Part shown: positions 29,101 to 38,500 of the stretch, piece by piece
Layout: the number at the start of each line of letters is the position of its first letter
How positions within the stretch are numbered: position 1 is the stretch's first letter
Source of the DNA: Cytophagaceae bacterium ABcell3
GTDB lineage: Bacteria; Bacteroidota; Bacteroidia; Cytophagales; Cytophagaceae
Direction: 5' to 3'
Assembly: GCA_030913385.1 (NCBI GenBank)
Contig: CP133159.1
Location: 2,254,584 to 2,318,583 of the forward strand
Length of the DNA stretch: 64,000 nucleotides
The notes under the pieces: generated by a model
Database searches by the model: none
What the model was told of the DNA's origin: nothing
The model's input: the letters and a program-made list of their open reading frames with translations, nothing else
Position numbers and translations under genes: made by a program

Positions 29101-30060
29101 ACAGATTATTTGAAAGATTCTGTGGCAAAGAAAAAGTCCTTAAAAAGAGTACGCTCTATAGTAGATAGGTATAAGGACAAAGATGCGGTATTGGCGTGGA
29201 CAATAGGAGGGCCTGTGTGGAATGAACTTGAAAAAAGTTATCAAAAGCCATACTTGTATTTGGTACGGAAAGCATATACTTCATTTGTGGAAGAGGTAAT
29301 TCAAGAGATTCGGAAAATAGACCCTGATAGGCCAGTTATGGTTGTGCTTAATCAAAGTCCAGAACTTCCTGCTGCACTTATCGAGTTTCGAGAGAGTTTG
29401 CCTTCTGCTGATATTATAGGGTTAAATGCTTACGATGAACATTATATGGCATCTATGTCTGGGTTGATGGAAGAGCATGACCCTGATAGACCATATGTTT
29501 TCTCTGAGTTCGGACCTCAGCCGTATGAGCTTACTGACGATAATGACGCTTATGTGTATGAAGAAGATGCCGATTTTTATAAAGGTGATCGGTACTTCTG
29601 GAAGTGGGTTAAACATATTGATCTAAAGAAAGGAGAAAATCTAGGTGGGTTAGCTTTTTGCTGGAAAGACCTTAATAAAGGAATTGCCACCTGGTTTGGT
29701 ATGGCTGATTATAAAGGAAGGCTCAAACCTCCTTATTATAGTTTGAAGAAAGTATGGACGGGAGAAGATATTCCTGTTGACTTTCCTGAAATCTATATAG
29801 AGGGGCAGGACGGAGGTTTTGTTCGAGGAGGGAAAAGCACCTTTAATTTATCTTATATAACCGAATCCGATGATTTTACTAAAACAGAGTGGTATTTTAG
29901 TCCAGAAGCTAGGTTTAGTGGTGAAAGTTTAATTGCCGAAGGTGTAGACGAAGTAGAAGTTACTCTTCCTGACGAACCGGGGCGTTACCGCTTATATGTA
30001 TTTGTCCTCGATAGTGAAGATAATGTAGTGACTGAATCTAAGCTTGTTCATATCAGATAG
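26119..30060 (+). CDS. Membrane GT2 synthase fused to GH26-like and GH2-like domains
   Basis: 1313-residue inner-membrane protein. Two N-terminal membrane segments (about 25-75) precede a cellulose-synthase-type GT2 domain: CDEADD (128-133), DPD (177-179), AEDMHTS (266-272) and QQLKW (304-308, the Q..RW site with Lys for Arg). Further membrane segments follow to about 555. Then comes a GH26-like barrel (about 570-860) and a GH2-like barrel with sandwich (about 905-1313) homologous to the adjacent lipoprotein. The GH26-like barrel has APAPDN (691-696) where HEMN is expected but keeps LTEFG (799-803). The GH2-like barrel has WTIGGPVWNELE (1027-1038) instead of W.LGNE, and keeps SEFG. Start is GTG; no in-frame ATG is near. 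Probably makes a beta-glycan; product unknown. Confidence 0.85.
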   Translation: METKLKWTEKPVIRAEAPTPGQQFVLRALIFGGVVSIVVFLVWFFSEPRMGYAPLYWPLTAVMVFKLIRMIHEWYHYYDISIPEKPVQDKDYKVDMLTTFCEGEPYEMIERTLIAMKAVRYPHKTYLCDEADDPYLREFCKQHDVVHVTRTEKVNAKAGNINNALKQADGEICVILDPDHEPHPDFLHRVLPYFEDPKLGYAQCVQGYHNHRESLVAFGAAEQTYHFYGPMMMAMNSYGTAQAIGANCTFRRAALDSIGGHAPGLAEDMHTSMRIHAEGWKSIYVPEVLSKGQVPSSLSSYYKQQLKWSRGTFDLLFYVLPSLFSKLTWRQKLHYSILPLYFLGGVMDMFNILIPILALVLSEFPWRVDLLELSAVFLPLLVFTLLIRQYSQRWLMEKHEKGLHLTGGLLRIGAWWVYTLGFVYTIFKIKVPYIPTPKDDTPQNEWKLAIPGFVALSLSLVAIVYGLNRDWNPYTFFMAGLASVNVLILTFSMLSGQQKLMLQIRDFFAGTEKSEAVTRPVRVWLWHIRYGFYDLLRFASPVFAIAVVIGVGGYFYLYEKETPMTVFKKKLKDTGGFFTGVYMPEVYTKNAYNHEPIAALENEFQTKFSLVSLTHKWVKGEHIGFSDTPLKLISDGGGYPFVTLEPWPDSLALNKGGEIFKEIHEGKHDKHIEEYARAVQELGSPLFIRFAPAPDNPLKVWSEKYGCTSEDYIKAWRYVVSLFHRQGASNVAWVWDIRDNQKLYKYWPGKKYVDWVGVSCLNYGVAFAGQDWKKFNDLYQPFRSKILEHDEIRSKPVLLTEFGSTSLGGDQMAWMEDAFDKIIHKYAEVKGLVFYYSRQDKCWMSEWKSDSNYVCVDWTFKKLDKVEPKFRKVILPKKENAAPGFLRLISDKGGEKAPDAKRSDAIKKVDGSFQFNVDDKPYYIRGVVYNTGDFWEKGHLPLTRSILSADLRRIKEMGANTIRRYDQNIYDVNVLNIADEEDLKVIYGISLNPATDYLKDSVAKKKSLKRVRSIVDRYKDKDAVLAWTIGGPVWNELEKSYQKPYLYLVRKAYTSFVEEVIQEIRKIDPDRPVMVVLNQSPELPAALIEFRESLPSADIIGLNAYDEHYMASMSGLMEEHDPDRPYVFSEFGPQPYELTDDNDAYVYEEDADFYKGDRYFWKWVKHIDLKKGENLGGLAFCWKDLNKGIATWFGMADYKGRLKPPYYSLKKVWTGEDIPVDFPEIYIEGQDGGFVRGGKSTFNLSYITESDDFTKTEWYFSPEARFSGESLIAEGVDEVEVTLPDEPGRYRLYVFVLDSEDNVVTESKLVHIR

Positions 30061-30428
30061 TTTTAGATAATGGTTTTTATAAGAAAAGGCTGTCTTTAGG
30101 CAGCCTTTTCTTTTTGGTATTCTTGATTAGAATGTAAAGCGCATAATAGGATTTTACAGAGATAGTTATACCTCTTATATTTCTAGGTGGTTTTGCCAGA
30201 AATTAGATTATTGTTCAACCTGAATTATGTGATAGAGTTTTATTTTGTCATGAGGAGCAGAATAACAAAGAATCATTATTTTTGCCCGGCTTCAGGTTAA
30301 AATAAAAGGGCGGAATATTGGTGTTTTGAGACGGAGGCTTCTATAGAACCTTGGAAAATATATGGGGCAATCTATTTGGCGTGTGTAAAAGTTCTACTCG
30401 GTAAAAAAAGCTGTCTCAAGGACAGCTT
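30061..30428. other. Convergent intergenic region with a terminator at each end
   Basis: 368 bases between convergent genes, with one terminator for each. The middle 290 bases show no gene or repeat I recognise. Confidence 0.6.
30082..30116 (+). terminator. Terminator of the GT2 fusion gene
   Basis: AAAAGGCTG pairs with CAGCCTTTT across an 8-base loop, followed by CTTTTT, about 25 bases past the stop. Confidence 0.85.
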
Positions 30429-30430
30429 TT
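30403..30430 (-). terminator. Terminator of the soluble GT2 gene
   Basis: AAAGCTGTC pairs with GACAGCTTT, and the minus strand continues into a T run. It abuts the stop codon at 30429. Confidence 0.8.
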
Positions 30431-31313
30431 AGTAATGGATTTCTTCCGGTTGCTTTTCTTTGCTAAAGTCTTTAGGCTTTAAATAAACCCCAATCCTTTT
30501 TACTTCCTTCTTTACCCGGTTTTTAAATGCTTTACCCAAACTTCCGTCCATCATCAATCTTCTGTCGCTGGTCCAAACCCTAGATTGCTTATTGGTTACT
30601 TGTTTAATTTCTCCCATTTTTAATAGGCAAAGCGCCATCCAGCCATCTTCACTTCGTCCTGTAATATGTCTCTGAAGATTATGGTTAAAACCGCCTACCG
30701 CCATTCCATCATCTTTTTTGAAGGCAAAGTTATATCCCATTACCTGCACACAAGCTCTATAAATTTTCTTTATTTTGAAAAAGCTTTCTGCAATCATTTC
30801 ATAAGCTCCTAAAGCTGGCCTGTTATTTCCTGAACTTGGAATAAAAGAATAGGTGCCATAAACACAAGAAACATGGTCAGGTTTCAATGCTTCTACCATT
30901 GGATCTGCCCAAGTCGGAGGGTAGATCGTGTCAGAGTCTGCATTTAAGATATATTTTCCCTTGGCAGCTTCTAGGCCTGCTTGTCTGGCATAACTTATTC
31001 CTTGGTTTTCAGCAAACGCTGATTTTACCCCACAGCGGTCAATGATCTCTTGGGTTCGGTCTGTAGAATTGTTGTTTGAGACAATAACCTCTGTTTTATA
31101 CTTAGTATTTAATTCTGATAATGAAGATAATGTTTTTATTAAGTCTTTCTCTTCATTATAAGCTGGAATTACAATTGATACTTCCGGGTCTTCTATATTG
31201 AACCTTTCAAGTCCTTTTTTAATCCGGTCAAAAGTTTCCTGAGACACCTGGTCTACACTTTCATAGTCGATATTATGCTTAGAAACCCACTGAGGTACTT
31301 TTAATCTTAACAT
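30429..31313 (-). CDS. GT2 family glycosyltransferase, soluble
   Basis: 294 residues. GT-A fold signatures: VSIVIPAYNEE, a nucleotide-sugar site NADSDTIYP (DxD-like) and an acidic acceptor-side motif RSEDGW. No membrane segments are seen. It is a dolichol-phosphate-mannose-synthase/WcaA-like GT2 rather than a processive synthase. The ATG at 31313 gives the usual short N-terminus; an in-frame upstream ATG at 31352 adds 13 Cys/Lys-rich residues and is less likely. It points away from the beta-helix/acetyltransferase/GT2 operon, with about 270 bases between the divergent starts. Donor and acceptor unknown. Confidence 0.85.
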   Translation of the reverse strand: MLRLKVPQWVSKHNIDYESVDQVSQETFDRIKKGLERFNIEDPEVSIVIPAYNEEKDLIKTLSSLSELNTKYKTEVIVSNNNSTDRTQEIIDRCGVKSAFAENQGISYARQAGLEAAKGKYILNADSDTIYPPTWADPMVEALKPDHVSCVYGTYSFIPSSGNNRPALGAYEMIAESFFKIKKIYRACVQVMGYNFAFKKDDGMAVGGFNHNLQRHITGRSEDGWMALCLLKMGEIKQVTNKQSRVWTSDRRLMMDGSLGKAFKNRVKKEVKRIGVYLKPKDFSKEKQPEEIHY

Positions 31314-31470
31314 ATCTTTCCGTTTTATCCAACAACACTTTTCAAACATCACATAAATTTAACCTAGTGGTGTCTTAATTTGTTTTTGTAGTACCGTTAA
31401 TAAACTGTATTGCGCATAATATATGTGTAGTTATTACAGAGTAATCTGCCACGCCCTTGCCCCTTCAGTG

Positions 31471-31501
31471 TTTGTTGATTTGTGAGGGGTGTTATAATTT
31501 G
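31471..31501 (+). promoter_or_regulatory. Possible promoter of the beta-helix/acetyltransferase/GT2 operon
   Basis: TTTG (31471-31474), 18 bases, then TATAATTTG (31493-31501). This is one base away from the Bacteroidota pattern TTTG-N19-TAnnTTTG. It lies 85 bases upstream of the start at 31587. Confidence 0.35.
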
Positions 31502-31586
31502 ATTTGAAGGTTTTTATTGTTGCTAAGTAGCGATGTTTATTTAAACGTGGTTAAACAAAAAACATGCAGGATTGCTTTTTATTTAT

Positions 31587-33194
31587 ATGAAATGTTTGTA
31601 TAAGCTATCGGTCATTATATGCCTGTGTATTTCGGGGGTGGCAGTCTATGGGCAACAACAAGATGCTGATGATTGTGACTGTGATCACATTATAGGTACT
31701 GATATGCTTTTTGTTGATGGAGAGGATTTGGAGGTAGAGCCTGGTGACGTGGTTTGTGTAATGGCAGGAGAAAGGAGATACCTTGGACTCAGGAATTTCA
31801 AGGGTGCAGAAGGGGAGCCTGTTACTATTGTTAATTGTGGTGGAAAGGTTGTGGTTAGAAACTCTGATTGGCATTACGGTATTAGAATCGACAACAGTCA
31901 ATTTTTTCGATTTACAGGGACTGGAGACCCTTACATAGAATATGGTTTTCATATTGCCGAAGCTTCCGATGATGAAATTGTTGGCTTTAATATAGGGGGG
32001 ATGTCTTCTGATATGGAAATAGATCATGTTGAAATAGAAAATACTGGCTTTGCTGGCTTAATGACAAAGACAGACCCTGATTGTGAAGGTTCTCCCAACC
32101 GTGGGAATTTTGTTCAAAGGAACACCATTATCAGAAACAATTATATTCATGATACTGGTGGTGAAGGTATTTACGTAGGCTTTCCTCACTATACTGGTAT
32201 TGTGCGGGATTGCGATGGGGAAGAAGTGCGTGTGTTTCCGCATGACCTGGAAGGGGTGATGATTTATGATAACCAGTTAGAAAGCATTAAAAGGGAAGGT
32301 ATACAGGTGGGATGTGCTGTCGCTAACTGTAATGTTTATAATAACACCATTAAGGGATATGGGTTGAAAAATGAGGAGTGGCAGAATGCGGGCATGCATA
32401 TTTCTACGGGAACTACAGGTATATTTAGGAACAATTTTATTAAAGATGGAATGGGACCTGGTGTTTGGCTAAACGGTAAAGGTGACAACCTGTTTTACAA
32501 CAATATTATTGCCGACCCAGGTACAGATGGTTTTCTCTGTCATGATAGTTTGGTAGAAGAGGGTACGGGGTACTATATAATTAATAACACTATAACTAAT
32601 TGTGGGCGTGATGGTATACATTTTTTAAATGAACACACCAGTACGGGAAATGAATTTATAAATAACATTATAGGTGGGGTGAAAGGTGATTTTTATAAAG
32701 TCTTAAATACTGGTGAGTTTCATGAAACTAATAATGTAACCACTCCAGACCAGCGGTTAGTTTATTTTAAAGACCCCCAAGCCAATGACTATAGGCTACA
32801 GCCTTTTTCGCCAGGAATAGATGAAGGCAAAGATGTTTCTCACCGTGGTATTGTAGATGACTTTGCTTATGCCCCAAGACCTCAAGGAGAAGCGTATGAT
32901 GTTGGGGCTTTTGAATCGGAGTATGAAAGACATTCGATAGATTTTATGGTATACCCGGTGCCTGCTACTGATTATTTTCATGCAAACTTTATTAACTATG
33001 AAGATGGCTATGTCGGCTTGAATTTGTATGATGAATTGGGGAGGCTGGTAGCTGTGATTCATGATGGGTATATAGAAGCTGGGGTGCACGATATCAGCAC
33101 ATCGGTAACAGTAAATTTAGCTGCTGCAGTGTACTTTCTTGAGCTGCGGCGGGGTGATCATGTAAGGGTAAAAAGGGTAGTGGTGATACATTAA
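31587..33194 (+). CDS. T9SS-secreted beta-helix protein (paralogue 5)
   Basis: 535 residues: signal peptide (MKCLYKLSVIICLCISG...VYGQ), Cys/Asp-rich mature start, then the same parallel beta-helix as the four genes at 16-24 kb (GFAGLMTKTDPDCE, GEGIYVGFPHY, GIQVGCAV). The later helix motif changes to GMHISTGTTG, where the others have G(V/I)Q(I/V/L)GEGT(T/S/R)G. A T9SS type A tail (from about VYPVPATDYF) replaces the lipid anchor. I chose the ATG at 31587 over an in-frame TTG at 31572. It is the first gene of a tight operon: 12 bases to the acetyltransferase, which overlaps the GT2. Confidence 0.82.
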   Translation: MKCLYKLSVIICLCISGVAVYGQQQDADDCDCDHIIGTDMLFVDGEDLEVEPGDVVCVMAGERRYLGLRNFKGAEGEPVTIVNCGGKVVVRNSDWHYGIRIDNSQFFRFTGTGDPYIEYGFHIAEASDDEIVGFNIGGMSSDMEIDHVEIENTGFAGLMTKTDPDCEGSPNRGNFVQRNTIIRNNYIHDTGGEGIYVGFPHYTGIVRDCDGEEVRVFPHDLEGVMIYDNQLESIKREGIQVGCAVANCNVYNNTIKGYGLKNEEWQNAGMHISTGTTGIFRNNFIKDGMGPGVWLNGKGDNLFYNNIIADPGTDGFLCHDSLVEEGTGYYIINNTITNCGRDGIHFLNEHTSTGNEFINNIIGGVKGDFYKVLNTGEFHETNNVTTPDQRLVYFKDPQANDYRLQPFSPGIDEGKDVSHRGIVDDFAYAPRPQGEAYDVGAFESEYERHSIDFMVYPVPATDYFHANFINYEDGYVGLNLYDELGRLVAVIHDGYIEAGVHDISTSVTVNLAAAVYFLELRRGDHVRVKRVVVIH

Positions 33195-33206
33195 ATATTA
33201 CATTTT

Positions 33207-33866
33207 ATGAATACAGTTGTGAAGAAGATAAAAGAAGATGATAGGTTAAAACAACTTGCATTAATGGCTTTAATGCCTAAAAATCAGGCCAGGCCAAGGA
33301 AATGGGTACAGTGGTTTTTGAACCCTGTTTTTCATAAAAAAGGTAAGAATGCGCTTATACGCAAAAGGACAAGGTTGGATCTACTGCCATTTAATCCTTT
33401 TAGTTTGGGCAATGATTCAACGATAGAAGACTTTGCCACCATTAATAATGGTATGGGTGCGGTTTCCATTGGCAGTAACTCTAGAATAGGAATATCAGAT
33501 GTTATAATTGGGCCGGTCACTATTGGGAATCATGTTATTTTAGCTCAGAATGTGGTGGTTTCAGGTCTTAACCATGCATACGAAGACTTGCACACTCCGA
33601 TATGTAAACAAAAGTGTACAACATCTGAGATTGTTATTGAAGACGAGTCATGGATAGGCGCAAATGCAGTAATCACTTCAGGGGTGACTATAGGCAAGCA
33701 CTCTGTAGTGGCGGCTGGTAGCGTTGTTACCAAAGATGTGCCTCCATATAGTATAGTAGGCGGAAATCCCGCTAAGGTGATTAAGCAGTACAAGCATGAA
33801 ACTGGAAATTGGGAAAAAGTGGTTAATCAGAATCTCAATAGTAACTTAAAAGTAGCTCAGCAATGA
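33207..33866 (+). CDS. Hexapeptide-repeat (left-handed beta-helix) acyltransferase
   Basis: 219 residues. The hexapeptide pattern is clear from about residue 75: [20 protein letters not shown], then [20 protein letters not shown] and [20 protein letters not shown], ending with the family motif GGNPAKVIK. The catalytic-type His lies in SGLNHAYED. This is the WbbJ/CysE-like sugar O-acetyltransferase group, with acetyl-CoA as the usual donor. It sits between a secreted beta-helix gene and a membrane GT2, overlapping the latter by 4 bases, so it probably acetylates the same polysaccharide or its precursor. The exact acceptor is unknown. Confidence 0.85.
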   Translation: MNTVVKKIKEDDRLKQLALMALMPKNQARPRKWVQWFLNPVFHKKGKNALIRKRTRLDLLPFNPFSLGNDSTIEDFATINNGMGAVSIGSNSRIGISDVIIGPVTIGNHVILAQNVVVSGLNHAYEDLHTPICKQKCTTSEIVIEDESWIGANAVITSGVTIGKHSVVAAGSVVTKDVPPYSIVGGNPAKVIKQYKHETGNWEKVVNQNLNSNLKVAQQ

Positions 33867-35065
33867 CATTTAATATACTTGAAATATTTTTCTGGGCAGC
33901 CATATTTGTCATCTTCTATGCTTATGCCGGTTACGGTGTAGTGCTATATTTGATGGTTAAGGCTAAGAAGTTGTTTCAACGAAACACCTGGCTGCATAAA
34001 ATTGATGCTGGACATGAGCCTGAAGTGACCTTTGTTGTCCCTTCTTATAATGAGGCGGATATTATAGAAGAAAAGGTTGAAAATTGCCTAAGCTTCAATT
34101 ACCCCAAAGAAAAACTGAAGGTGGTTTTTATTACAGATGGATCTACAGACGAAACACCTGAGTTGGTAAAGAAATATGAAGACAAAGGGGTGAAACTGCT
34201 TCATGAGAATAAAAGAGGGGGGAAGTCTGCTGCAGAAAACCGGGCAATGAAATATGTGGATACACCCATTGTCATCTTTTCAGATGCTAATACTATTCTT
34301 CCTGCAGATGCTGTGAAAAACATCGTAAGGCATTATGCTGATCCTAAAGTGGGTGCTGTGTCTGGTGAAAAACGCATTTTGAGCAAAGATAAGGATAATG
34401 CCTCTGGCGCTGGTGAAGGTATTTATTGGAAATATGAATCAGCACTGAAAAAGCTTGACTCTGATTTGAATACCATAGTAGGGGCAGCTGGTGAATTGTT
34501 CTCATTTAGAAAAGAGCTGTTTACAGAACTTGAGGAAGATACTGTTCTAGATGATTTTATGCTTTCTATGCGCATTGCGTCAAAAGGATATAAAGTTGTT
34601 TATGATCCTGAAGCATATGCCATGGAAACCGCGTCGGCATCTGTTAAAGAAGAGTTGAAGCGGAAAATCAGAATTTGTGCGGGAGGATGGCAGTCTATGT
34701 CAAGGTTGACTTCCGCTCTTAACCCTATGAAAGATGCCATGCTAAGCTTTCAGTATATATCGCATCGGGTTTTGAGGTGGAGTGTCGTTCCTTTGCTTTT
34801 ATTTCTGATCTTTCCTATAAACATATACTTGTTTGTGGCGTCAAATGAGCTGTTGTACCAAGTTTTGTTTTATGGGCAGTGTACCTTTTATATTATGGCT
34901 ATGATGGGGTGGTATTTGAAAAACAGGGAAATCAGCAGTAAGCTCCTGTTTGTGCCTTTTTATTTCTTCATAATGAATTATGCGGTTTTTATGGGGTTCT
35001 TTAGATTTATCAGCAAAAAACAAGCAGCAGCTTGGGAACGGGCGCAAAGAAGTCCTGTTACTTAA
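33863..35065 (+). CDS. Membrane GT2 glycosyltransferase
   Basis: 400 residues. One N-terminal membrane segment (about 8-30), then a GT2 domain with [32 protein letters not shown] (DxN in place of DxD) and [10 protein letters not shown]. Three membrane segments follow (about 290-390). The GGWQS near residue 275 is in the place of the Q..RW site of processive synthases. It resembles hyaluronan/cellulose synthase-like GT2s. Translation is coupled to the acetyltransferase through an ATGA overlap at 33863-33866. Likely acts in export-coupled polymerisation or side-chain addition; product unknown. Confidence 0.85.
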   Translation: MTFNILEIFFWAAIFVIFYAYAGYGVVLYLMVKAKKLFQRNTWLHKIDAGHEPEVTFVVPSYNEADIIEEKVENCLSFNYPKEKLKVVFITDGSTDETPELVKKYEDKGVKLLHENKRGGKSAAENRAMKYVDTPIVIFSDANTILPADAVKNIVRHYADPKVGAVSGEKRILSKDKDNASGAGEGIYWKYESALKKLDSDLNTIVGAAGELFSFRKELFTELEEDTVLDDFMLSMRIASKGYKVVYDPEAYAMETASASVKEELKRKIRICAGGWQSMSRLTSALNPMKDAMLSFQYISHRVLRWSVVPLLLFLIFPINIYLFVASNELLYQVLFYGQCTFYIMAMMGWYLKNREISSKLLFVPFYFFIMNYAVFMGFFRFISKKQAAAWERAQRSPVT

Positions 35066-35097
35066 TAATTTACAAGTTTTCTATATATTGCGATAGG

Positions 35098-35131
35098 CGC
35101 ATTGGCAACTAACTGTCAATGCGTTTTTTTT
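35098..35131 (+). terminator. Terminator of the acetyltransferase/GT2 operon
   Basis: CGCATTG (35098-35104) pairs with CAATGCG (35117-35123), followed by eight T, about 30 bases after the GT2 stop. Confidence 0.85.
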
Positions 35132-35156
35132 GTTTTATGGGTATGAACTGAAGTAG

Positions 35157-35180
35157 TTTTCTTGAAATATTTCAAGAAAA
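35157..35180. promoter_or_regulatory. Perfect 24-base palindrome
   Basis: Arms TTTTCTTGAAA and its complement meet at a central TA, with no mismatch. It could be a dimeric regulator site or an AT-rich terminator, and it lies between the operon terminator and the GH5 leader. Confidence 0.4.
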
Positions 35181-35395
35181 AATTGTTGTTAGGAATACAA
35201 TGTGTAAGAATAAAGTAATATTTTTAGTGATATTAATGCAAATGTAAGCAAAAAAGTCAGTAAAAAATTATATTTCGTATTTAAAAATTTATAATATTGG
35301 GAAAACAAAAACGAATACGAAAAGTTTAAGTGAATGTTTCATAATCTTTCCTAAATTAATCGCCTATGTAAAAAGATTTCATTTTTGAACTTTTT

Positions 35396-35428
35396 CCGAA
35401 AAGCTGCTTTTGCGGAAGCTTTTTTTTG
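35396..35428 (+). promoter_or_regulatory. Attenuator-like overlapping hairpins before the GH5 gene
   Basis: AAAAGCT (35399-35405) can pair with AGCTTTT (35417-35423) to form a hairpin running into a T tract. The same AAAAG can instead pair with CTTTT at 35407-35411, extended by CCG (35396-35398) with CGG (35413-35415), which excludes the terminator form. No ligand domain was recognised upstream. Confidence 0.4.
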
Positions 35429-35559
35429 ATTAGGGTAAAAAGTTTAATTAATATCTTTTCGATGATTTTGTCCTGCATTAGGCAGGTGTGTCCGGTGTTG
35501 CCGGATATTTGCATTTTATGCAAAAGTTGAAGTTTTAAGTTTAACCTAAAAATTTTTCC

Positions 35560-38500
35560 ATGATTAACAATTACAGAAGTAAAGCCATTAATCGACTGCT
35601 TCTGAGCATGGTGTTCCTTTTGAGCACTTTCTTGGTTAAAGCTCAGACGCCGGTAGACCTTAATGGTAAGCTAAAATTAGTTGGCAATCAGCTGAGCAGT
35701 GAGTGTGGAAACCCTGTTCAGTTGAGGGGTATGAGTACCCACGGGCCGCAGTGGTATGGCCACTGTGTGACCGAAGAAGCCTTAGATGTCATGCAAAATG
35801 ACTGGAATGCTAGCATATTCCGTCTTGCCATGTATGTTGAATCCGGAGGTTATTTAGAAGATCCTGAATATTGGAGAAACTGGATTGACCGTTGGGTGGA
35901 CGAAACAGGAAAGCGTGGTATGTATTGCATGATTGACTGGCATATCTTGTCTGATGGTAACCCATTGACTAATCTAGAACCTGCCAAAGAATTCTGGGAG
36001 TACATGTCTTCTAAGCATGCAGGCAAAGATCACGTGCTTTATGAAATTTGTAATGAACCTAACGGCCCTGGCGGGTCTTGGGAGAACACTAAAGCCTACG
36101 CTGAAGAAATTATACCTATTATTAGGGCTAATGACCCAGAAACAGTTATTATGGTGGGTACGCCAAACTGGAGCGGAACCCCTTGGGATGTGTTAGGCAA
36201 CGAATTGGAAGGAGATCTTGCACACAATGTTATGTACTCTTTCCATTTTTATGCTGGTACACACGGCGACCGTTTAGGTGACCTGACAAATACATTGAGC
36301 CAAATCCCTATTTTTGCTACAGAATGGGGCGTGAGTGCTGCTTCTGGTGATGGTGGCTTCAACGAAGAAGTTACTAATGCTTATATGGATGTGTTCAATG
36401 GTAATAACCCTGACGGTGTTACTGTTAGCTGGTGTAACTGGAGCTGGACGCATAAAGATGAGACATCCGCTGCTTTGTCACCTGGATCTTGTGACAATAA
36501 TGACTATAGCAACTTAACCGCTTCTGGAGAGCTTGTGCAACGTCACATGAAAAATCCAGAAGATAATTTTATCCCTTGCTCTCCTGAGCCAAATATCCAT
36601 ACCCAACCTTCCGCTCAAATAGTGAGAATAGGCGAAACAGCTACTTTCTCAGTTTCTGCTTCTGGTGAGAGCTTAAGCTATCAGTGGAGAAAAGATGGAG
36701 AGGATATTTCTGGGGCTACTAATAGTACTCTGACTATTGAAAATGTAAGTGAGTCTGACTTAGGTTCGTATACAGTTGTTGTTTCTAACAGCTATGACAC
36801 CATTGAAAGTGAAGCTGCACAATTGAGGGAATGGCAAGAAGGCCCATATCACGGGACACCTACATTGCTTCCAGGACGTGTGCAAGCTCAAGACTATGAT
36901 ATTGGAGGTCAGGATGTTTCTTACTATGACAATACAGAAGGTAACCAAGGTGGTGCCTACAGAGATGATGATGTCGATATAGAAAGAACTTTAGACTCTG
37001 AAGGTGGCTACCATGTAGGTTGGATTGAAGAAGGTGAGTGGCTTACTTATACTGTAGAGGTTGAAAAGAGCGGTATTTATAACTTTAGCTTTAGGTTGGC
37101 TTCTGATTTTAGTGACAGAAACTTTACTGTTTCATTTGATGATGAAGAAGCTTTTTCTGTTGATGTTCCTAATACAGGTGGATGGCAACAGTTTGAAACA
37201 GTTACTGTAGAAGGTGTAGAACTTTCGGCAGGTACACAAGTACTGCGATTGGATATGACTTCTAGTGGTTTTAATCTCAATTACTTTGACGCAGAACTTG
37301 TAGAAGAGAATGATGAAGACCCTATCAATGTTGCTCCTGAAGTAGCTATTACTGGCCCTGAAAATAATGCAGCATTTGATGCTGGCGATAATATCACTAT
37401 TACGGCTGATGCTTCTGATAGTGATGGTGAGGTCGTTTTAGTAGAATTCTTCAACGGAGATGAAAAGTTGGGAGAAACTTCTTCTGCCCCATATTCATTT
37501 ACTTGGGAGAATGTTGAAGAAGGGACATATACATTGACTGCCGTAGCCCATGATAATGATGGTGCAAGCACTACTTCTGATGAAGTTACTGTGGTAGTTA
37601 ACCGTGTAAACGTTGCTCCTGAAGTTGCGATTGTATCTCCTGAAGATAATGCAGAGTTTGAAGCTGGAACTAATATTGAAATTACAGCAGAAGCTTCTGA
37701 TAGTGATGGAGAGGTTGTGCTGGCAGAATTCTTTAGCAATGGAGATAAAATTGGTGAAGCTGATGCAGAGCCGTTTACAGTTACATGGGAAGGTGTAGAA
37801 GAAGGTGGTTTTGAACTTACTGCTGTAGCTCATGATAATGATGGAGCTGAAACTACTTCTGATGTTATTTATGTAGTTGTTAACGCGGCACCAGTTAATG
37901 AAGCGCCAGAAGTAAGCATCACTTCTCCTGAAGAGGGGGCTATGTTTGCCTTGGGCGATGATATAGTAATTACAGCTGAAGCTAGCGATAGCGATGGCTA
38001 TGTAGACTATGTAGAGTTTTATAATGGTAATGAAAGACTAGGTGTAGTTCAAAATGCTCCTTTTGTGTATACCTGGAGCAATGCACCGGCTGGTATGTAT
38101 AACCTCATTGCCATTGCTTATGATAATGATGGAGCGTCAACAGATTCAGAGCCTGTTGCTATCAGTGTAGTTGCTGATGGAGGAGGAAATGATGATGATG
38201 ATGATGATGATGATCCGGAGGAACCTGAAAATATTGCACCTGAGGTATCTATTGTATCACCGGCTTCTGGTGATGAATTTACAGAAGGAGATGATATTAC
38301 TGTTGAAGTAAATGCTACAGATGAAGATGGAGAGGTTGTTTTGGTTGAGCTTTTCAATGGAGATGAACTTGTTGCAGAATTGACTGAGGCTCCTTTTGTC
38401 TTTACTTTGGAGAATGTAGAAGAAGGTACATATACTTTAGCGGCAGTTGCGCATGACAACGACGGTGACTACACTACTTCTGATGCTGTTACTGTATCTG

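Larger units (their letters stand above)
35066..35559. other. 494-base structured region upstream of the GH5 gene
   Basis: Holds, in order, a terminator, a perfect 24-base palindrome, an attenuator-like hairpin pair and about 130 bases to the GH5 ATG. Small hairpins, TCCGG-TGTTG-CCGGA (about 35489-35503) and TGCATTTTATGCA, lie in that last part. No gene was found. Confidence 0.55.
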
